Origin: Phycobacter azelaicus
GTDB lineage: Bacteria > Pseudomonadota > Alphaproteobacteria > Rhodobacterales > Rhodobacteraceae
Length of the DNA stretch: 64,000 nucleotides
Direction: 5' to 3'
Assembly: GCF_014884385.1 (NCBI RefSeq)
Contig: NZ_WKFH01000003.1
Location: 2,946,001-3,010,000, forward strand
This document shows positions 39,033 through 47,720 of the stretch, piece by piece. The notes under the pieces are model-generated. The model made no database searches. It was not told where the DNA came from and saw only the letters and a list, made by a program, of their open reading frames with translations. Numbering within the stretch: position 1 is the stretch's first letter; every line of letters starts with the position of its first letter. A program made the translations under genes and the position numbers.

Positions 39033-39823
39033 AACCGCAGCCCGATAGCCCGCCGATTCTGGTCTTTTCCGATTTGGACGGAACGCTGTTGGATCACGAG
39101 AGCTATTCCTGGGCTGCGGCAAAACCGGCCCTTGATCGCCTTGCGGACATGGGCGCTGCAGTGGTTCTGGCCAGCAGCAAGACCGGAGCGGAAATATCTG
39201 TCTTGCAACGGGAAATGGGGCTCTCTCACTGGCCAGCTATCGTGGAAAATGGCACCGGGCTGTTGGGGGAAACAGCAGAGCCGACCTATCATGAACTGCG
39301 CGCGCGGCTGGACAGCGTTGCCCTGGAGCTGCGCCAATCATTCGTGGGCTTTGGCGATCTGTCGATTGATGAGATTGCGGATGCGACGGGGCTGTCGCCG
39401 GATGCGGCGACGCTTGCGGCTCAGCGGATGTTTTCGGAGCCGGGAACCTGGACCGGCAGCGATGCGGAGCTTGATGCGTTCCTGGATCAATTGGCCCTAA
39501 AAGGGATCTCGGCGCGCCGTGGCGGTCGGTTTCTGACCCTGTCTTTCGGAGGGACAAAGGCGGACCGCATGGGAGAGATCATTGCCGACTTGCGACCGCT
39601 CCAAACGGTCGCTCTGGGCGATGCGCCTAACGACGTTGAGATGCTGGAAGCTGCCGATTATGGTGTGGTGATTGCCAATTTTCATAGCAAACCGCTTCCA
39701 AAGCTCAAAAATGAAGCATCCGGCCGGATCATTCGCACCAAAGAGGCTGGGCCTTTGGGGTGGAACCGGGCCATGATGCAGCTACTGGACCGCCTTGAAC
39801 TCGAGGCACAAGAGCAGGGATAG
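39029..39823 (+). CDS. gpgP: Glucosyl-3-phosphoglycerate phosphatase (HAD-IIB, MPGP-type)
   Basis: A 264-aa HAD phosphatase of the mannosyl/glucosyl-3-phosphoglycerate phosphatase type. The motif I DLDGTLLDHESY is at residue 14, the motif II region is ASSKTG, and motif IV GDAPNDVEML is present. It removes phosphate from glucosyl-3-phosphoglycerate to give glucosylglycerate. The substrate is inferred from the synthase gene that starts 2 nt later. The start is a TTG overlapping the upstream TGA; no ATG exists before the catalytic DxD, so a non-ATG start is required. Confidence 0.85.
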   Translation: MKPQPDSPPILVFSDLDGTLLDHESYSWAAAKPALDRLADMGAAVVLASSKTGAEISVLQREMGLSHWPAIVENGTGLLGETAEPTYHELRARLDSVALELRQSFVGFGDLSIDEIADATGLSPDAATLAAQRMFSEPGTWTGSDAELDAFLDQLALKGISARRGGRFLTLSFGGTKADRMGEIIADLRPLQTVALGDAPNDVEMLEAADYGVVIANFHSKPLPKLKNEASGRIIRTKEAGPLGWNRAMMQLLDRLELEAQEQG

Positions 39824-39825
39824 CT

Positions 39826-41046
39826 ATGGTTGATTTTCATCAGAACGGGAACATCACAACGCTGCACAATCTGCGGACCCGCTCGCTGGAGGAGATGAAC
39901 TATGAGCTGGAAACGTTTGCTCAGTCGCGTAAAATTTCTCTGATCCTTCCCTGTCTCTATTCGGAACTGGAAACAGAGGCGATGCCGAGGATCGTCTCGG
40001 AGCTTTCCAAGGTGCGCTATCTGCACCGGATCATTGTCGGCCTAGACCGGGCCGATGCAGCGCAGTTTCGCCACGCGCAGGTGTTCTTCAAGGATTTAGA
40101 CCAGAACCACGTGGTGATCTGGAACGATAGCCCTCGCATGACAGCCCTCGGCGCGCGGCTGGAAGAGATGGGGCTGGCCCCCAATGAGCAGGGCAAAGGA
40201 AAAAATGTCTGGTCGTCCATCGGTTATCTTTTGGGGTGCGAGGACAGTGCGGTCATGGCGATCCATGACTGCGATATTCTGACCTACACCAATGAACTCT
40301 TGGCGCGGCTTGTCTACCCCGTGGCCAACCCCAGCTTTCCTTATCAGGTGGCCAAGGGCTTCTATGCGCGCGTCGGACAGGACAGACTCAACGGGCGCGT
40401 AACGCGGTTGTTGGTCAGTCCCTTGTTGATCGCCCTCAAGCGGGTGATTGGCGACCGGGACTACATCGACTACTTGCGCAGCTTTCGATATCCGTTGTCG
40501 GGTGAATTCGCCATGCGCACGAGCATTCTGCCGGACCTGCGGATTCCGTCAGATTGGGGTCTTGAAATCGGTGTGCTCTCAGAAGCTTGGCGGAATCTTG
40601 CGCCCAAAGCGGTTTGCCAGGTCGAAATCGCGGACTCCTATGATCACAAGCATCAGGATCTGAGCCCAGAGGATGCGCAGGCAGGGCTCAACCGAATGTC
40701 CGTGGACATCTGCAAGGCCATCTTCCGCAAACTTGCAGCCGATGGTACCATCTTTACGACCAATGTCTTCCGCACGCTGAAAGCCACCTATTACCGTAGC
40801 GCGCTGGATCTTTTGGAGGCCTATTACGCAGACGCAAAGATGAACGGCCTCAGCATCGACCGCCACAGCGAGGAACGCTCGATCGAACTGTTTGCAGAAA
40901 ACATCATGCGGGCGGGTCAGTTCTTTCTCGACAACCCGCATGAAACGCCGTTCATTCCCACGTGGAGCCGCGTGCATGCAGCGGATCCGACCTTTCTGCG
41001 GGACATGCAGGCGGCTGCCGTCGCGGACAGAAATGAATATCAATAA
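39826..41046 (+). CDS. gpgS: Glucosyl-3-phosphoglycerate synthase (GT81)
   Basis: 406-aa glycosyltransferase. It transfers glucose from an NDP-sugar to 3-phosphoglycerate, the first step of glucosylglycerate synthesis. Features are the ISLILPCLYSELE N-terminal strand, IVGLDRADAAQF, the metal-binding AIHDCDILTY (DxD-like) and SGEFAMRTSILPDLRIPSDWGLE. The late YDHKHQDLS motif is also typical of bacterial and archaeal GpgS. It is preceded by its phosphatase and faces, tail to tail with 9 nt between, a GH13 phosphorylase that would degrade the product. Confidence 0.92.
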   Translation: MVDFHQNGNITTLHNLRTRSLEEMNYELETFAQSRKISLILPCLYSELETEAMPRIVSELSKVRYLHRIIVGLDRADAAQFRHAQVFFKDLDQNHVVIWNDSPRMTALGARLEEMGLAPNEQGKGKNVWSSIGYLLGCEDSAVMAIHDCDILTYTNELLARLVYPVANPSFPYQVAKGFYARVGQDRLNGRVTRLLVSPLLIALKRVIGDRDYIDYLRSFRYPLSGEFAMRTSILPDLRIPSDWGLEIGVLSEAWRNLAPKAVCQVEIADSYDHKHQDLSPEDAQAGLNRMSVDICKAIFRKLAADGTIFTTNVFRTLKATYYRSALDLLEAYYADAKMNGLSIDRHSEERSIELFAENIMRAGQFFLDNPHETPFIPTWSRVHAADPTFLRDMQAAAVADRNEYQ

Positions 41047-41055
41047 AACATGGGC

Positions 41056-42804
41056 TTATGGGGCGTTTGTGATCCACCGGCACTGATAGGGCGCAAGGGT
41101 GATCGTGCCGTCCATCATGGCCAGATGTTCACCGGTCAGCAGATCAATCCAGGTCTCATCCTCGATCAGGTTCAGGTGGTGGGACGGCAGGGCGACCTCA
41201 TCCTTACTGACATTGTGCAGGGCAAAGATCGACTGGCTGCGGTCCAGGCTTTGCCGCCAGATCGTGAACACCCTGTCGTCATCTGAATTCAGTGTGAACT
41301 GCGTGGCATTGGGGTGGAAGGCGGATTGTTTCTTGCGCAGCTCAAGGCGCTCGCGCAGGGCATTCAAAACCCGGGCCTGCAAGCTGCTCCCATCGTCCAA
41401 AAGGCCGCGCAAGGCACTGTAATCCCATCGGTGCCGGTTGATCGCCCGATTCATGCCACGCTTTTCCACGGCCTCATGATCGTTTGGCGTTGCCAGTAGC
41501 GAGTGGATGTAGAAGGCTGGAATGCCCTCCAGGCTCATGACGATGGTCTGTGAGCAGATGAAACGCTCCAAATGAAGCGTGTCGGGTCCGTCAAAGGTTT
41601 CGGTCAGCGCCTCATAGAACGTGGTGTTCAGCTCATAAGGGGACTCGCCGCCGCAAGGCAGTGCCCGCATGGAAACCATCCCTCCGGCATGGCACACGGT
41701 TTCGATCATGCGCCGCTGTTCCTCCGCGCTGAGCAAGCCTTCGGCGGGGCGCATCCCGATGCCGTCATGGCTGGCGGTGAAGTTGAAATAGGCGCAGCCT
41801 AGTGGGGCAGGTGGCATGGCCTTTTGCCATTCCAACAGATGCCGCGCGTCCCCGGACAGCATCGCATGCAGGATCAGGGGCGGCAGCGGGAAGTTGTAGA
41901 TCATATGCGCTTCGTCCCGGGCGCCGAAATAGCTGAGGTTCTCGGCCTTGGGCACATTGGTTTCGGTGATCAGAACCACTTTTTCCGCGGTGTTGTCGCA
42001 GAGCATGCGCAACAACTTGATGATCTCATGGGTCTGGGGCAGGTGGATCGACGGCGTGCCAATCTCCTTCCAGATAAAGGCCACAGCATCCAGCCTGATC
42101 ATGCGGACACCATTGTCCAGATGAAGCCGAATGATGCGCAGGAATTCGAGCAGAACCTCCGGGTTGCGGAAGTCCAGGTCGATCTGATCATGAGAAAAGG
42201 TGCACCAGACATGGCGCGGTCCCTTGCTGGTTTCAACTTCCTGCAAAAGCGGTGTCGTGCGGGGGCGGACCACGGCGCTCAGGTCGTCCTCGGGGTGCGC
42301 CTCGAAAAAGAATTTGTCATACGGAGCTTGGCCTTGGCGGTAGGCGTTGAACCACGCGCCCTGGCTGGACACATGGTTCAGGACCAGGTCGGACATCAGC
42401 GTAAACTCGTCTGCAATCCGGTTGATGTCGCTCCAATCTCCAAGCTGTGGGTTGACACTGCAAAAATCAGAAACCGCAAAGCCATCGTCCGAGGTGAATG
42501 GAAAGAACGGCAGGATATGGACGCCATTGAGCCAGCCCTTGCAGTAGCGGCGCAGAAAATCATTCAAGAGGTCCAAAGGCTTGTGCTGCCCGTCAACAAG
42601 CGAATTGCCATAGGTGATGACGATGGCATCGGCCTCGCTCCACATGCGGTTGCCCGGTGTGCGGGCGCGCTTGCGCCTTTTGGTCGGGTCTGGCCAGAAG
42701 GCTGCATTGATCTGGTCTGCATAGGCGGCGGCGTCAATATCCGGGTAAATCCGCGCTATACGGTTCGTCAGGGCACGATGGAAGGACTGAGGCGGTTTTG
42801 TCAT
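41056..42804 (-). CDS. GH13 subfamily 18 sugar phosphorylase, probable glucosylglycerate phosphorylase
   Basis: 582-aa sucrose-phosphorylase-type GH13 enzyme. Catalytic residues visible are nucleophile Asp239 (VRMIRLDAVAF), acid/base Glu281 (LITETN) and the stabiliser Asp347 (ASHDGIG). This subfamily contains sucrose, sucrose-6-phosphate and glucosylglycerate phosphorylases (for example E. coli YcjM). Location beside gpgP-gpgS favours glucosylglycerate plus phosphate giving glucose 1-phosphate plus glycerate. The specificity is inferred from context. Confidence 0.85.
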   Translation of the reverse strand: MTKPPQSFHRALTNRIARIYPDIDAAAYADQINAAFWPDPTKRRKRARTPGNRMWSEADAIVITYGNSLVDGQHKPLDLLNDFLRRYCKGWLNGVHILPFFPFTSDDGFAVSDFCSVNPQLGDWSDINRIADEFTLMSDLVLNHVSSQGAWFNAYRQGQAPYDKFFFEAHPEDDLSAVVRPRTTPLLQEVETSKGPRHVWCTFSHDQIDLDFRNPEVLLEFLRIIRLHLDNGVRMIRLDAVAFIWKEIGTPSIHLPQTHEIIKLLRMLCDNTAEKVVLITETNVPKAENLSYFGARDEAHMIYNFPLPPLILHAMLSGDARHLLEWQKAMPPAPLGCAYFNFTASHDGIGMRPAEGLLSAEEQRRMIETVCHAGGMVSMRALPCGGESPYELNTTFYEALTETFDGPDTLHLERFICSQTIVMSLEGIPAFYIHSLLATPNDHEAVEKRGMNRAINRHRWDYSALRGLLDDGSSLQARVLNALRERLELRKKQSAFHPNATQFTLNSDDDRVFTIWRQSLDRSQSIFALHNVSKDEVALPSHHLNLIEDETWIDLLTGEHLAMMDGTITLAPYQCRWITNAP

Positions 42805-42927
42805 GCTCCACAGTCAATCATGTCTGCGCGGGCAAGGCCAATCCTATCCTGAAAAACGGGGGGGCAAATGAAACGCGTGTGATGGATTTTTTGGCAGGCC
42901 CACTACAGCGGTTTTCACCTTCCGTGA

Positions 42928-43677
42928 TCAGTCGTAAAAGGCTGGCGCCCTGCGAAGCTGCTGCCATTGCTGGGGGCAGTGGCCATAGACCACCATCATG
43001 TCCTGTTCTTCAGCGAGATCCATCAGTCTTCGGGCGCTATGCGTGGCCTGCACCGGATCGGGCGCGCTGTCGAAACCCTGTTCGATTTCAGCCGGTCGAG
43101 AGATTGCATCCGAGGTCAGAAGCACCCCGCCGGTGTTTGGCAAATCGACCTGAAGCGCGATTTGTCCAGGCGTATGACCGGGTGCCATCAACACCGTGAT
43201 CCCCGGCCCAATTCTGATGTCCTGATCAATGGTCAGATAGGTCCGGTCGGGCCACTCAAAGGGCTGAACCTCGCCCCAGTACAGGGGGCGCGGCAGATCA
43301 CGCTCTGCCTGGGACAACAGCATGGGAACATCCGGAAAATCTGCAATTCCTCCAACGTGGTCAATATGGGTGTGGGTCAGCACAAAGAGGTCGAGGTCAT
43401 CGGCGCCAAGCCCGATCTGTGCCAGTTGCGCTTCTGGGAGATTGGCAGGTGTACATTCCAGAACGTCGCCAAAAGAATCCAGGCCATCCTCTGCGCTGGC
43501 GCCCTTGGGATCTGCGGCATATTTGGCCGGAAAGCCGGAATCGACCAGGATGTTCTCATTTCGATCCGTCTGAATGAGGTAACCGCAGATCCCGATTTCA
43601 CGACCATTCGAATGCACGCGAAACAGGCCAAAGTCGAGCAGATACAGGCGCTTGGGGTGACCTCTTAACAGCGTCAT
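42928..43677 (-). CDS. Metallo-beta-lactamase fold hydrolase, N-acyl homoserine lactonase-like
   Basis: 249-aa MBL-fold enzyme with the dinuclear zinc motif H-T-H-I-D-H at 102-107, a later His in MAPGHTPGQIAL and the metal-bridging Asp in LLTSDAIS. The layout and the N-terminal ILVDSGFPAKY segment resemble AiiA-type lactonases. Quorum quenching is a family-based possibility, not shown. It starts inside the stop of the M19 dipeptidase (4-nt overlap), so the two are coupled. Confidence 0.8.
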   Translation of the reverse strand: MTLLRGHPKRLYLLDFGLFRVHSNGREIGICGYLIQTDRNENILVDSGFPAKYAADPKGASAEDGLDSFGDVLECTPANLPEAQLAQIGLGADDLDLFVLTHTHIDHVGGIADFPDVPMLLSQAERDLPRPLYWGEVQPFEWPDRTYLTIDQDIRIGPGITVLMAPGHTPGQIALQVDLPNTGGVLLTSDAISRPAEIEQGFDSAPDPVQATHSARRLMDLAEEQDMMVVYGHCPQQWQQLRRAPAFYD

Positions 43678-44720
43678 CCCCAGGTCTTCCCCAGCACGCG
43701 CAGCCAGTTCTTGTGACAGATCTTCGCGATAAGGTCGCGGTCATAGCCGTGTTTTTCCATGGCCTCACACAGCTTTGGAAGGCCGCCCACGTGCCGGATT
43801 TCCGCCGGAACAATGGCGCCATCAAAGTCAGATCCAAGACCAACCCGATCTTCGCCCACTTCCTGGATCAGGTAGTCGAGGTGGGCGATCATGCGGTCGA
43901 TAGATGTTGCTTCGTCCATCCGCCCGTCTTGGCGCAGAAAAGCCACGGCAAAGTTCAGACCCACCATCCCGTCGCTATCGCGGATCGCATGAAGCTGCCG
44001 GTCTGTAAGGTTGCGGCTATGAGCGCACAGAGCGTAGGCATTGGAGTGGGTGGCGACCAGTGGCGCGTTGCTGTGTTTGGCAACGTCCCAGAACCCGGCC
44101 TCATTGAGGTGAGAAAGATCAATCAGGATCCTCAACTCATTGCATTTCTTGATCAGTCGAATCCCGTCGGCCGTCAGCCCGGGCCCAGTATCCCCGGTGG
44201 AGGGAAAACGGAATGGGACCCCGTGCCCATAGATGGTCGGGCGGCTCCACACCGGGCCCAAAGAGCGCAGGCCCGCCCCAAATAAAACGTCCAGCGCGTG
44301 AAAGTCGGGATCGATGGCTTCGGCGCCCTCCATATGCATGACCGCAGCAAGAACGCCTGCTTCCATTGCGGAATTGATGTCGGAAGTACTGCGACAGATG
44401 CGCAGCGCGCCCTCCCGCTCAAGCCGGATCAGGATTGCGGCCTGCGACAGCGCGATGCGGCTTGCTGTGGACCATTCGACCTGAGCTGGCAGGGGAAGGT
44501 CATAAGCCGGTTTGTTCATCTCCTCCATATCCATGGAGGCATCTTGGCTCGGCACAAAGATGGCGAAAAATCCACCTGCAAACCCACCCGCGCGGGCTTT
44601 CTCCAGATCGACCTGATGTCCGCCGCCGCCTTGGAAACCATCAGGGCCAAATGGAACATTGCCACTGTGGACACGGAGAAGAAGATCGTTGTGACCATCA
44701 AATATGGGCGGAGTTTGCAT
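43674..44720 (-). CDS. M19 family (membrane/renal) dipeptidase
   Basis: 348-aa amidohydrolase-fold dipeptidase. Zinc ligands are His10 and Asp12 in FDGHNDLLLR, the bridging Glu in MHMEGAEAI, the His of LIDLSHLNEAG and the His of ATHSNAYAL, with a late GSDFDGAI. It cleaves dipeptides or related amides; the substrate is unknown. ATG 44720 gives the standard start; a GTG-started 34-residue extension is unlikely. It belongs to the minus-strand run headed by mtnA and overlaps the MBL hydrolase by 4 nt. Confidence 0.9.
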   Translation of the reverse strand: MQTPPIFDGHNDLLLRVHSGNVPFGPDGFQGGGGHQVDLEKARAGGFAGGFFAIFVPSQDASMDMEEMNKPAYDLPLPAQVEWSTASRIALSQAAILIRLEREGALRICRSTSDINSAMEAGVLAAVMHMEGAEAIDPDFHALDVLFGAGLRSLGPVWSRPTIYGHGVPFRFPSTGDTGPGLTADGIRLIKKCNELRILIDLSHLNEAGFWDVAKHSNAPLVATHSNAYALCAHSRNLTDRQLHAIRDSDGMVGLNFAVAFLRQDGRMDEATSIDRMIAHLDYLIQEVGEDRVGLGSDFDGAIVPAEIRHVGGLPKLCEAMEKHGYDRDLIAKICHKNWLRVLGKTWG

Positions 44721-44829
44721 GTAATACCTGCGCTGTGAAGCTCGAATTGGATCCAATTGAGAGCAGACTTGTGTGCGCGGGAGACAATGTCCAGAGAAAT
44801 CGACAGTGCAGCGTGTCGCCACCTGCGTG

Positions 44830-45495
44830 TCAGCTGTCCTTCAGCCCGTAATCGGCAAAGGCAGCTTTGACGTCGGCCATTTCTTCTGCGCTCAGGATAT
44901 GGGGCGCCCCGACAGACAAGCTGGTGACATAACCTTTGGCCAGGGTTTCCAGTTCCACCATGCGCCACAGTGCACGCTCCAGTGTGTCTCCGGTCACGAC
45001 GGCGCCATGGTTTGCCATCAGGCAGGCAGAGCGATTTTCCAAGCTGGCCAACACGGTATCAGAAAGTTCTGACGTGCCAAAAAGGGCGTATCCGGCAACG
45101 GGGACCGTGTCGCCTCCAAAGGCTGCCACCATGTAGTGACAGGCCGGGATCTCCATCCTGTTCATGGCCAAGGCCGTGCAGTTGACGGGGTGCGCATGCA
45201 CCACGGCATTCACAGCGGGTTTGCCCAAAAGTATGGCGTGGTGAAACCGCCACTCGGACGAAGGTTTGAGCTGCCCTGGTGCCGGATCGCTGCCATCCAG
45301 GGGCATGGAGACGATCATTTCGGGCGTCATACGGGCATAATCGACACCGGACGGTGTGATCAGCATCTGATTTCCGATGCGCACCGAAATATTGCCGGAG
45401 GTGCCTTGGTTGATCTGCTGACGCTCCATCGACAGGCAGGCATCGATGATCGCTTGCCGCAGCTCGTCGCTGTCTTGGTAAGGAGACTTGCTCAT
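44830..45495 (-). CDS. Class II aldolase/adducin family protein (5-deoxy/5-methylthio-ribulose-1-phosphate aldolase candidate)
   Basis: 221-aa zinc aldolase of the fuculose-phosphate aldolase type. Visible are [11 protein letters not shown] (phosphate loop), [20 protein letters not shown] (catalytic Glu), the zinc pair [12 protein letters not shown] and [15 protein letters not shown] with the third His. The ATG at 45495 overlaps the mtnA stop as ATGA, indicating translational coupling. With MtnA it would split 5-methylthioribulose (or 5-deoxyribulose) 1-phosphate into DHAP and an aldehyde, as in the DHAP shunt of other alphaproteobacteria; MtnB-like dehydratase activity is the alternative. 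Confidence 0.85.
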   Translation of the reverse strand: MSKSPYQDSDELRQAIIDACLSMERQQINQGTSGNISVRIGNQMLITPSGVDYARMTPEMIVSMPLDGSDPAPGQLKPSSEWRFHHAILLGKPAVNAVVHAHPVNCTALAMNRMEIPACHYMVAAFGGDTVPVAGYALFGTSELSDTVLASLENRSACLMANHGAVVTGDTLERALWRMVELETLAKGYVTSLSVGAPHILSAEEMADVKAAFADYGLKDS

Positions 45496-46601
45496 CGTCC
45501 GGACGCGCAGGCGGCTCGTTCTGGGAACAGACCGGCCAAGCCTTCGGCACTTGCGTCGCAAACACCGCGTTCGGTGATCAGGCCAGTCAAGAGACGGCTG
45601 GGTGTGACATCGAACGCAGGGTTGCCAACCGGGGTGCCTTCGGGCGTGACCTGGACCCTGCCAATGCTTCCATCGGCAAGGCTACCTTGGATCTGGCAGA
45701 CCTCCTCGCCTGCGCGTTCTTCGATAGGGATCTCGGCAACGCCGTCCGATACGGACCAGTCGATCGTGGGCGAGGGCAGGGCGACGTAGAACGGCACCCC
45801 GTTGTCTTTCGCTGCAAGCGCTTTGAGGTAGGTTCCGATCTTGTTGCACACATCACCGCTACGCGTGGTACGGTCAGTGCCGACAATTACCATGTCGACG
45901 AGCCCGTGTTGCATCAGGTGGCCGCCTGCATTGTCGGTGATATAACTGTGTGGAATACCGTGACTGCCGAGCTCCCAGGCTGTGAGTGCACCCTGGTTGC
46001 GTGGGCGGGTTTCATCGACCCAGACGTGAATTGGCAGACCCGCGTCGTGGGCTTGATACATCGGGCTGGTGGCGGTGCCCCAATCCACCGTCGCGATCCA
46101 CCCCGCATTACAATGCGTCAAAAGCCGAACAGGCTCTCCTGCAGGTTTTTGAGCGGCGATTTGCTTAATGATCTCCAGTCCGTGAAGACCGATCCTGCGG
46201 TTGATTTCAACATCCTCATCGGCAATCTCATGCGCCAGTCTCAGGGCGACATCAGCGCGCTCGCTCAGCGAGGTGTTTTTCAGGGCGGTGCGGCACCGGT
46301 CCAGGGCCCAGCGCAGATTGATCGCAGTCGGGCGGGTGTTGTGCAGCGCGTCCCAAGCCTTAGCAAGTGTCGCTTCTGACGGGTCAATGCGTGCGGCCAG
46401 CGCCATACCATAGGCAGCGGTGGCGCCGATCAGGGGCGCCCCGCGCACATGCATGCCTCGGATCGCCTCACAATAGTCTTCTAGAGTACTGAGCTGTTCT
46501 ATCCGAAAGTCATAGGGAAGCCAGCGCTGGTCGATGATTTGCAGCGCCGATTTCGCCTCATCCCACCACAGGGATCGATAGGGGGTTCCATTGACCTTCA
46601 C
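45492..46601 (-). CDS. mtnA: S-methyl-5-thioribose-1-phosphate isomerase
   Basis: Isomerises 5-methylthioribose 1-phosphate to the ribulose form in salvage of methylthioadenosine. It is 369 aa. Catalytic Cys164 (LTHCNAG) and Asp243 ([10 protein letters not shown]), the [16 protein letters not shown] loop and [11 protein letters not shown] are intact. The start is taken as GTG at 46601: AAGGAG is 9 nt upstream, and the product begins like other MtnA proteins ([11 protein letters not shown]). The ATG at 46610 directly abuts that ribosome site, too close for use. It is coupled to a class II aldolase by a 4-nt overlap. Confidence 0.95.
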   Translation of the reverse strand: MKVNGTPYRSLWWDEAKSALQIIDQRWLPYDFRIEQLSTLEDYCEAIRGMHVRGAPLIGATAAYGMALAARIDPSEATLAKAWDALHNTRPTAINLRWALDRCRTALKNTSLSERADVALRLAHEIADEDVEINRRIGLHGLEIIKQIAAQKPAGEPVRLLTHCNAGWIATVDWGTATSPMYQAHDAGLPIHVWVDETRPRNQGALTAWELGSHGIPHSYITDNAGGHLMQHGLVDMVIVGTDRTTRSGDVCNKIGTYLKALAAKDNGVPFYVALPSPTIDWSVSDGVAEIPIEERAGEEVCQIQGSLADGSIGRVQVTPEGTPVGNPAFDVTPSRLLTGLITERGVCDASAEGLAGLFPERAACASGR

Positions 46602-46716
46602 GGGCAACATCTCCTTTAGATGCGACGTGGTTGGGTTTTGCGGGAAATATTCACCCCATGCAAGAGCCGTCATTGCCGGAGATGTTTCGGCATGGTGAGC
46701 GTGCAGTCCGGAAAAT

Positions 46717-47220
46717 CTAACGGTTTCCCATATTCAGGGCACGGGCGCGCTGCCCCCGCTCAAATGCGGAGATGAGGACCAATTGCCACTTGCGCGGCGT
46801 ATCGCGAAACTCTGGGACAACATCACAGTTGAGGAAGGTCAATTTCCGATCGGGCTCTGTCTGCGCTGCACTGCCCCCCCTGAGGACGCCTAAGTCATCA
46901 AGGCCGGGCATGGTCATTGACCTTGCGGCAACGGAGACGCAACGCTCCAACGCCCAGAAGGTGTTGATCTCCGGGGCGGTTTCCATGATGTCGCTCAGTC
47001 GGATCATCGCGTGATTATCCCAAGGGGCATAGGGGCGTTTGAGTAGGACGGCGCCACAGAAATGGCACCCAAGACGATAGGCGCCGAAAAGGCTCAGCGC
47101 ACGGGAGATTGAGACCTGCCATGAAGGTTGGGCATCGCTTGGAGCCCATCTTTGATTTGTACCTCCTTGCTGACTTTGTGTCACGTATTCAAATGTTGAG
47201 ATATTCTGATTTTGCGACAA
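46717..47220 (-). CDS. Hypothetical protein
   Basis: An open frame of 167 aa, not recognised. The C-terminal half (about 72-160: [20 protein letters not shown], then [10 protein letters not shown] and [11 protein letters not shown]) looks protein-like. The first 35 residues are Gln/Ser-rich and doubtful, so the start may be nearer 47007. It sits just upstream of mtnA on the same strand, in a stretch less GC-rich than its surroundings. It could be a lone sensor-like or regulatory protein; no function is assigned. Confidence 0.4.
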   Translation of the reverse strand: MSQNQNISTFEYVTQSQQGGTNQRWAPSDAQPSWQVSISRALSLFGAYRLGCHFCGAVLLKRPYAPWDNHAMIRLSDIMETAPEINTFWALERCVSVAARSMTMPGLDDLGVLRGGSAAQTEPDRKLTFLNCDVVPEFRDTPRKWQLVLISAFERGQRARALNMGNR

Positions 47221-47720
47221 GATTGCGCTCGCCTGAAACGGGTGGCTGTTGGGTTTTTGCCTGGCGGATGAAGGAACCCGCGCAAGAATTTGGATCTTTG
47301 AAAATCAGCCTTTGTGGCTCGCTGCCTGCCAAACACAGATCGTTGCAGGAAAGACCTGTTTCTGGTGTTGCATACCGGATTTGGGGGCTTGCATTTTCAT
47401 GCGACATTCTGACACAGTTCGGCGAATCCGGTCGTCTGCAGTTCACAGGGGGGAAAATCCAACTCAGCGCATCAGATATGCTGGAAAACAGGAGTTTCCA
47501 CCCCATCTGGACAAGCGGCAGTTGACAGGCGCTGACGGCGCCTGAAAGTCTCAAGGCTGTCACATGCAAGTGCGGGTGCTAACAGCACTGGACGAGGCGT
47601 AAACCTCTATGGGGAGCCTAGCGCCCGGATTTTGTTTTTAAAAGAGTGGCCCCCGCGTGGCAACTTGCGGCGGATCACCAACCAAAAGAAGACCAAATAG
47701 AAAATGGGAGAATATCCAAA
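47221..47720. other. 500-bp intergenic region upstream of the TAXI-TRAP operon
   Basis: No convincing gene. Two overlapping open frames on opposite strands have no recognisable family and no ribosome site. The base composition is less GC-rich than the surroundings at 47150-47350. It holds a TTGACA at 47522-47527 followed by an inverted repeat, and the likely promoter of the transporter. Confidence 0.6.
47527..47543 (+). promoter_or_regulatory. Inverted repeat beside a TTGACA box
   Basis: AGGCGC-TGACG-GCGCCT begins at the end of TTGACA (47522-47527), about 180 bp before the TAXI receptor gene. No T run follows, so it is not a terminator; it may be an operator. Confidence 0.3.

Noticed and set aside
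47109..47569. Two overlapping open frames on opposite strands in the TRAP upstream region
   Set aside because: No ribosome site, no family resemblance and mutual overlap; treated as non-coding.
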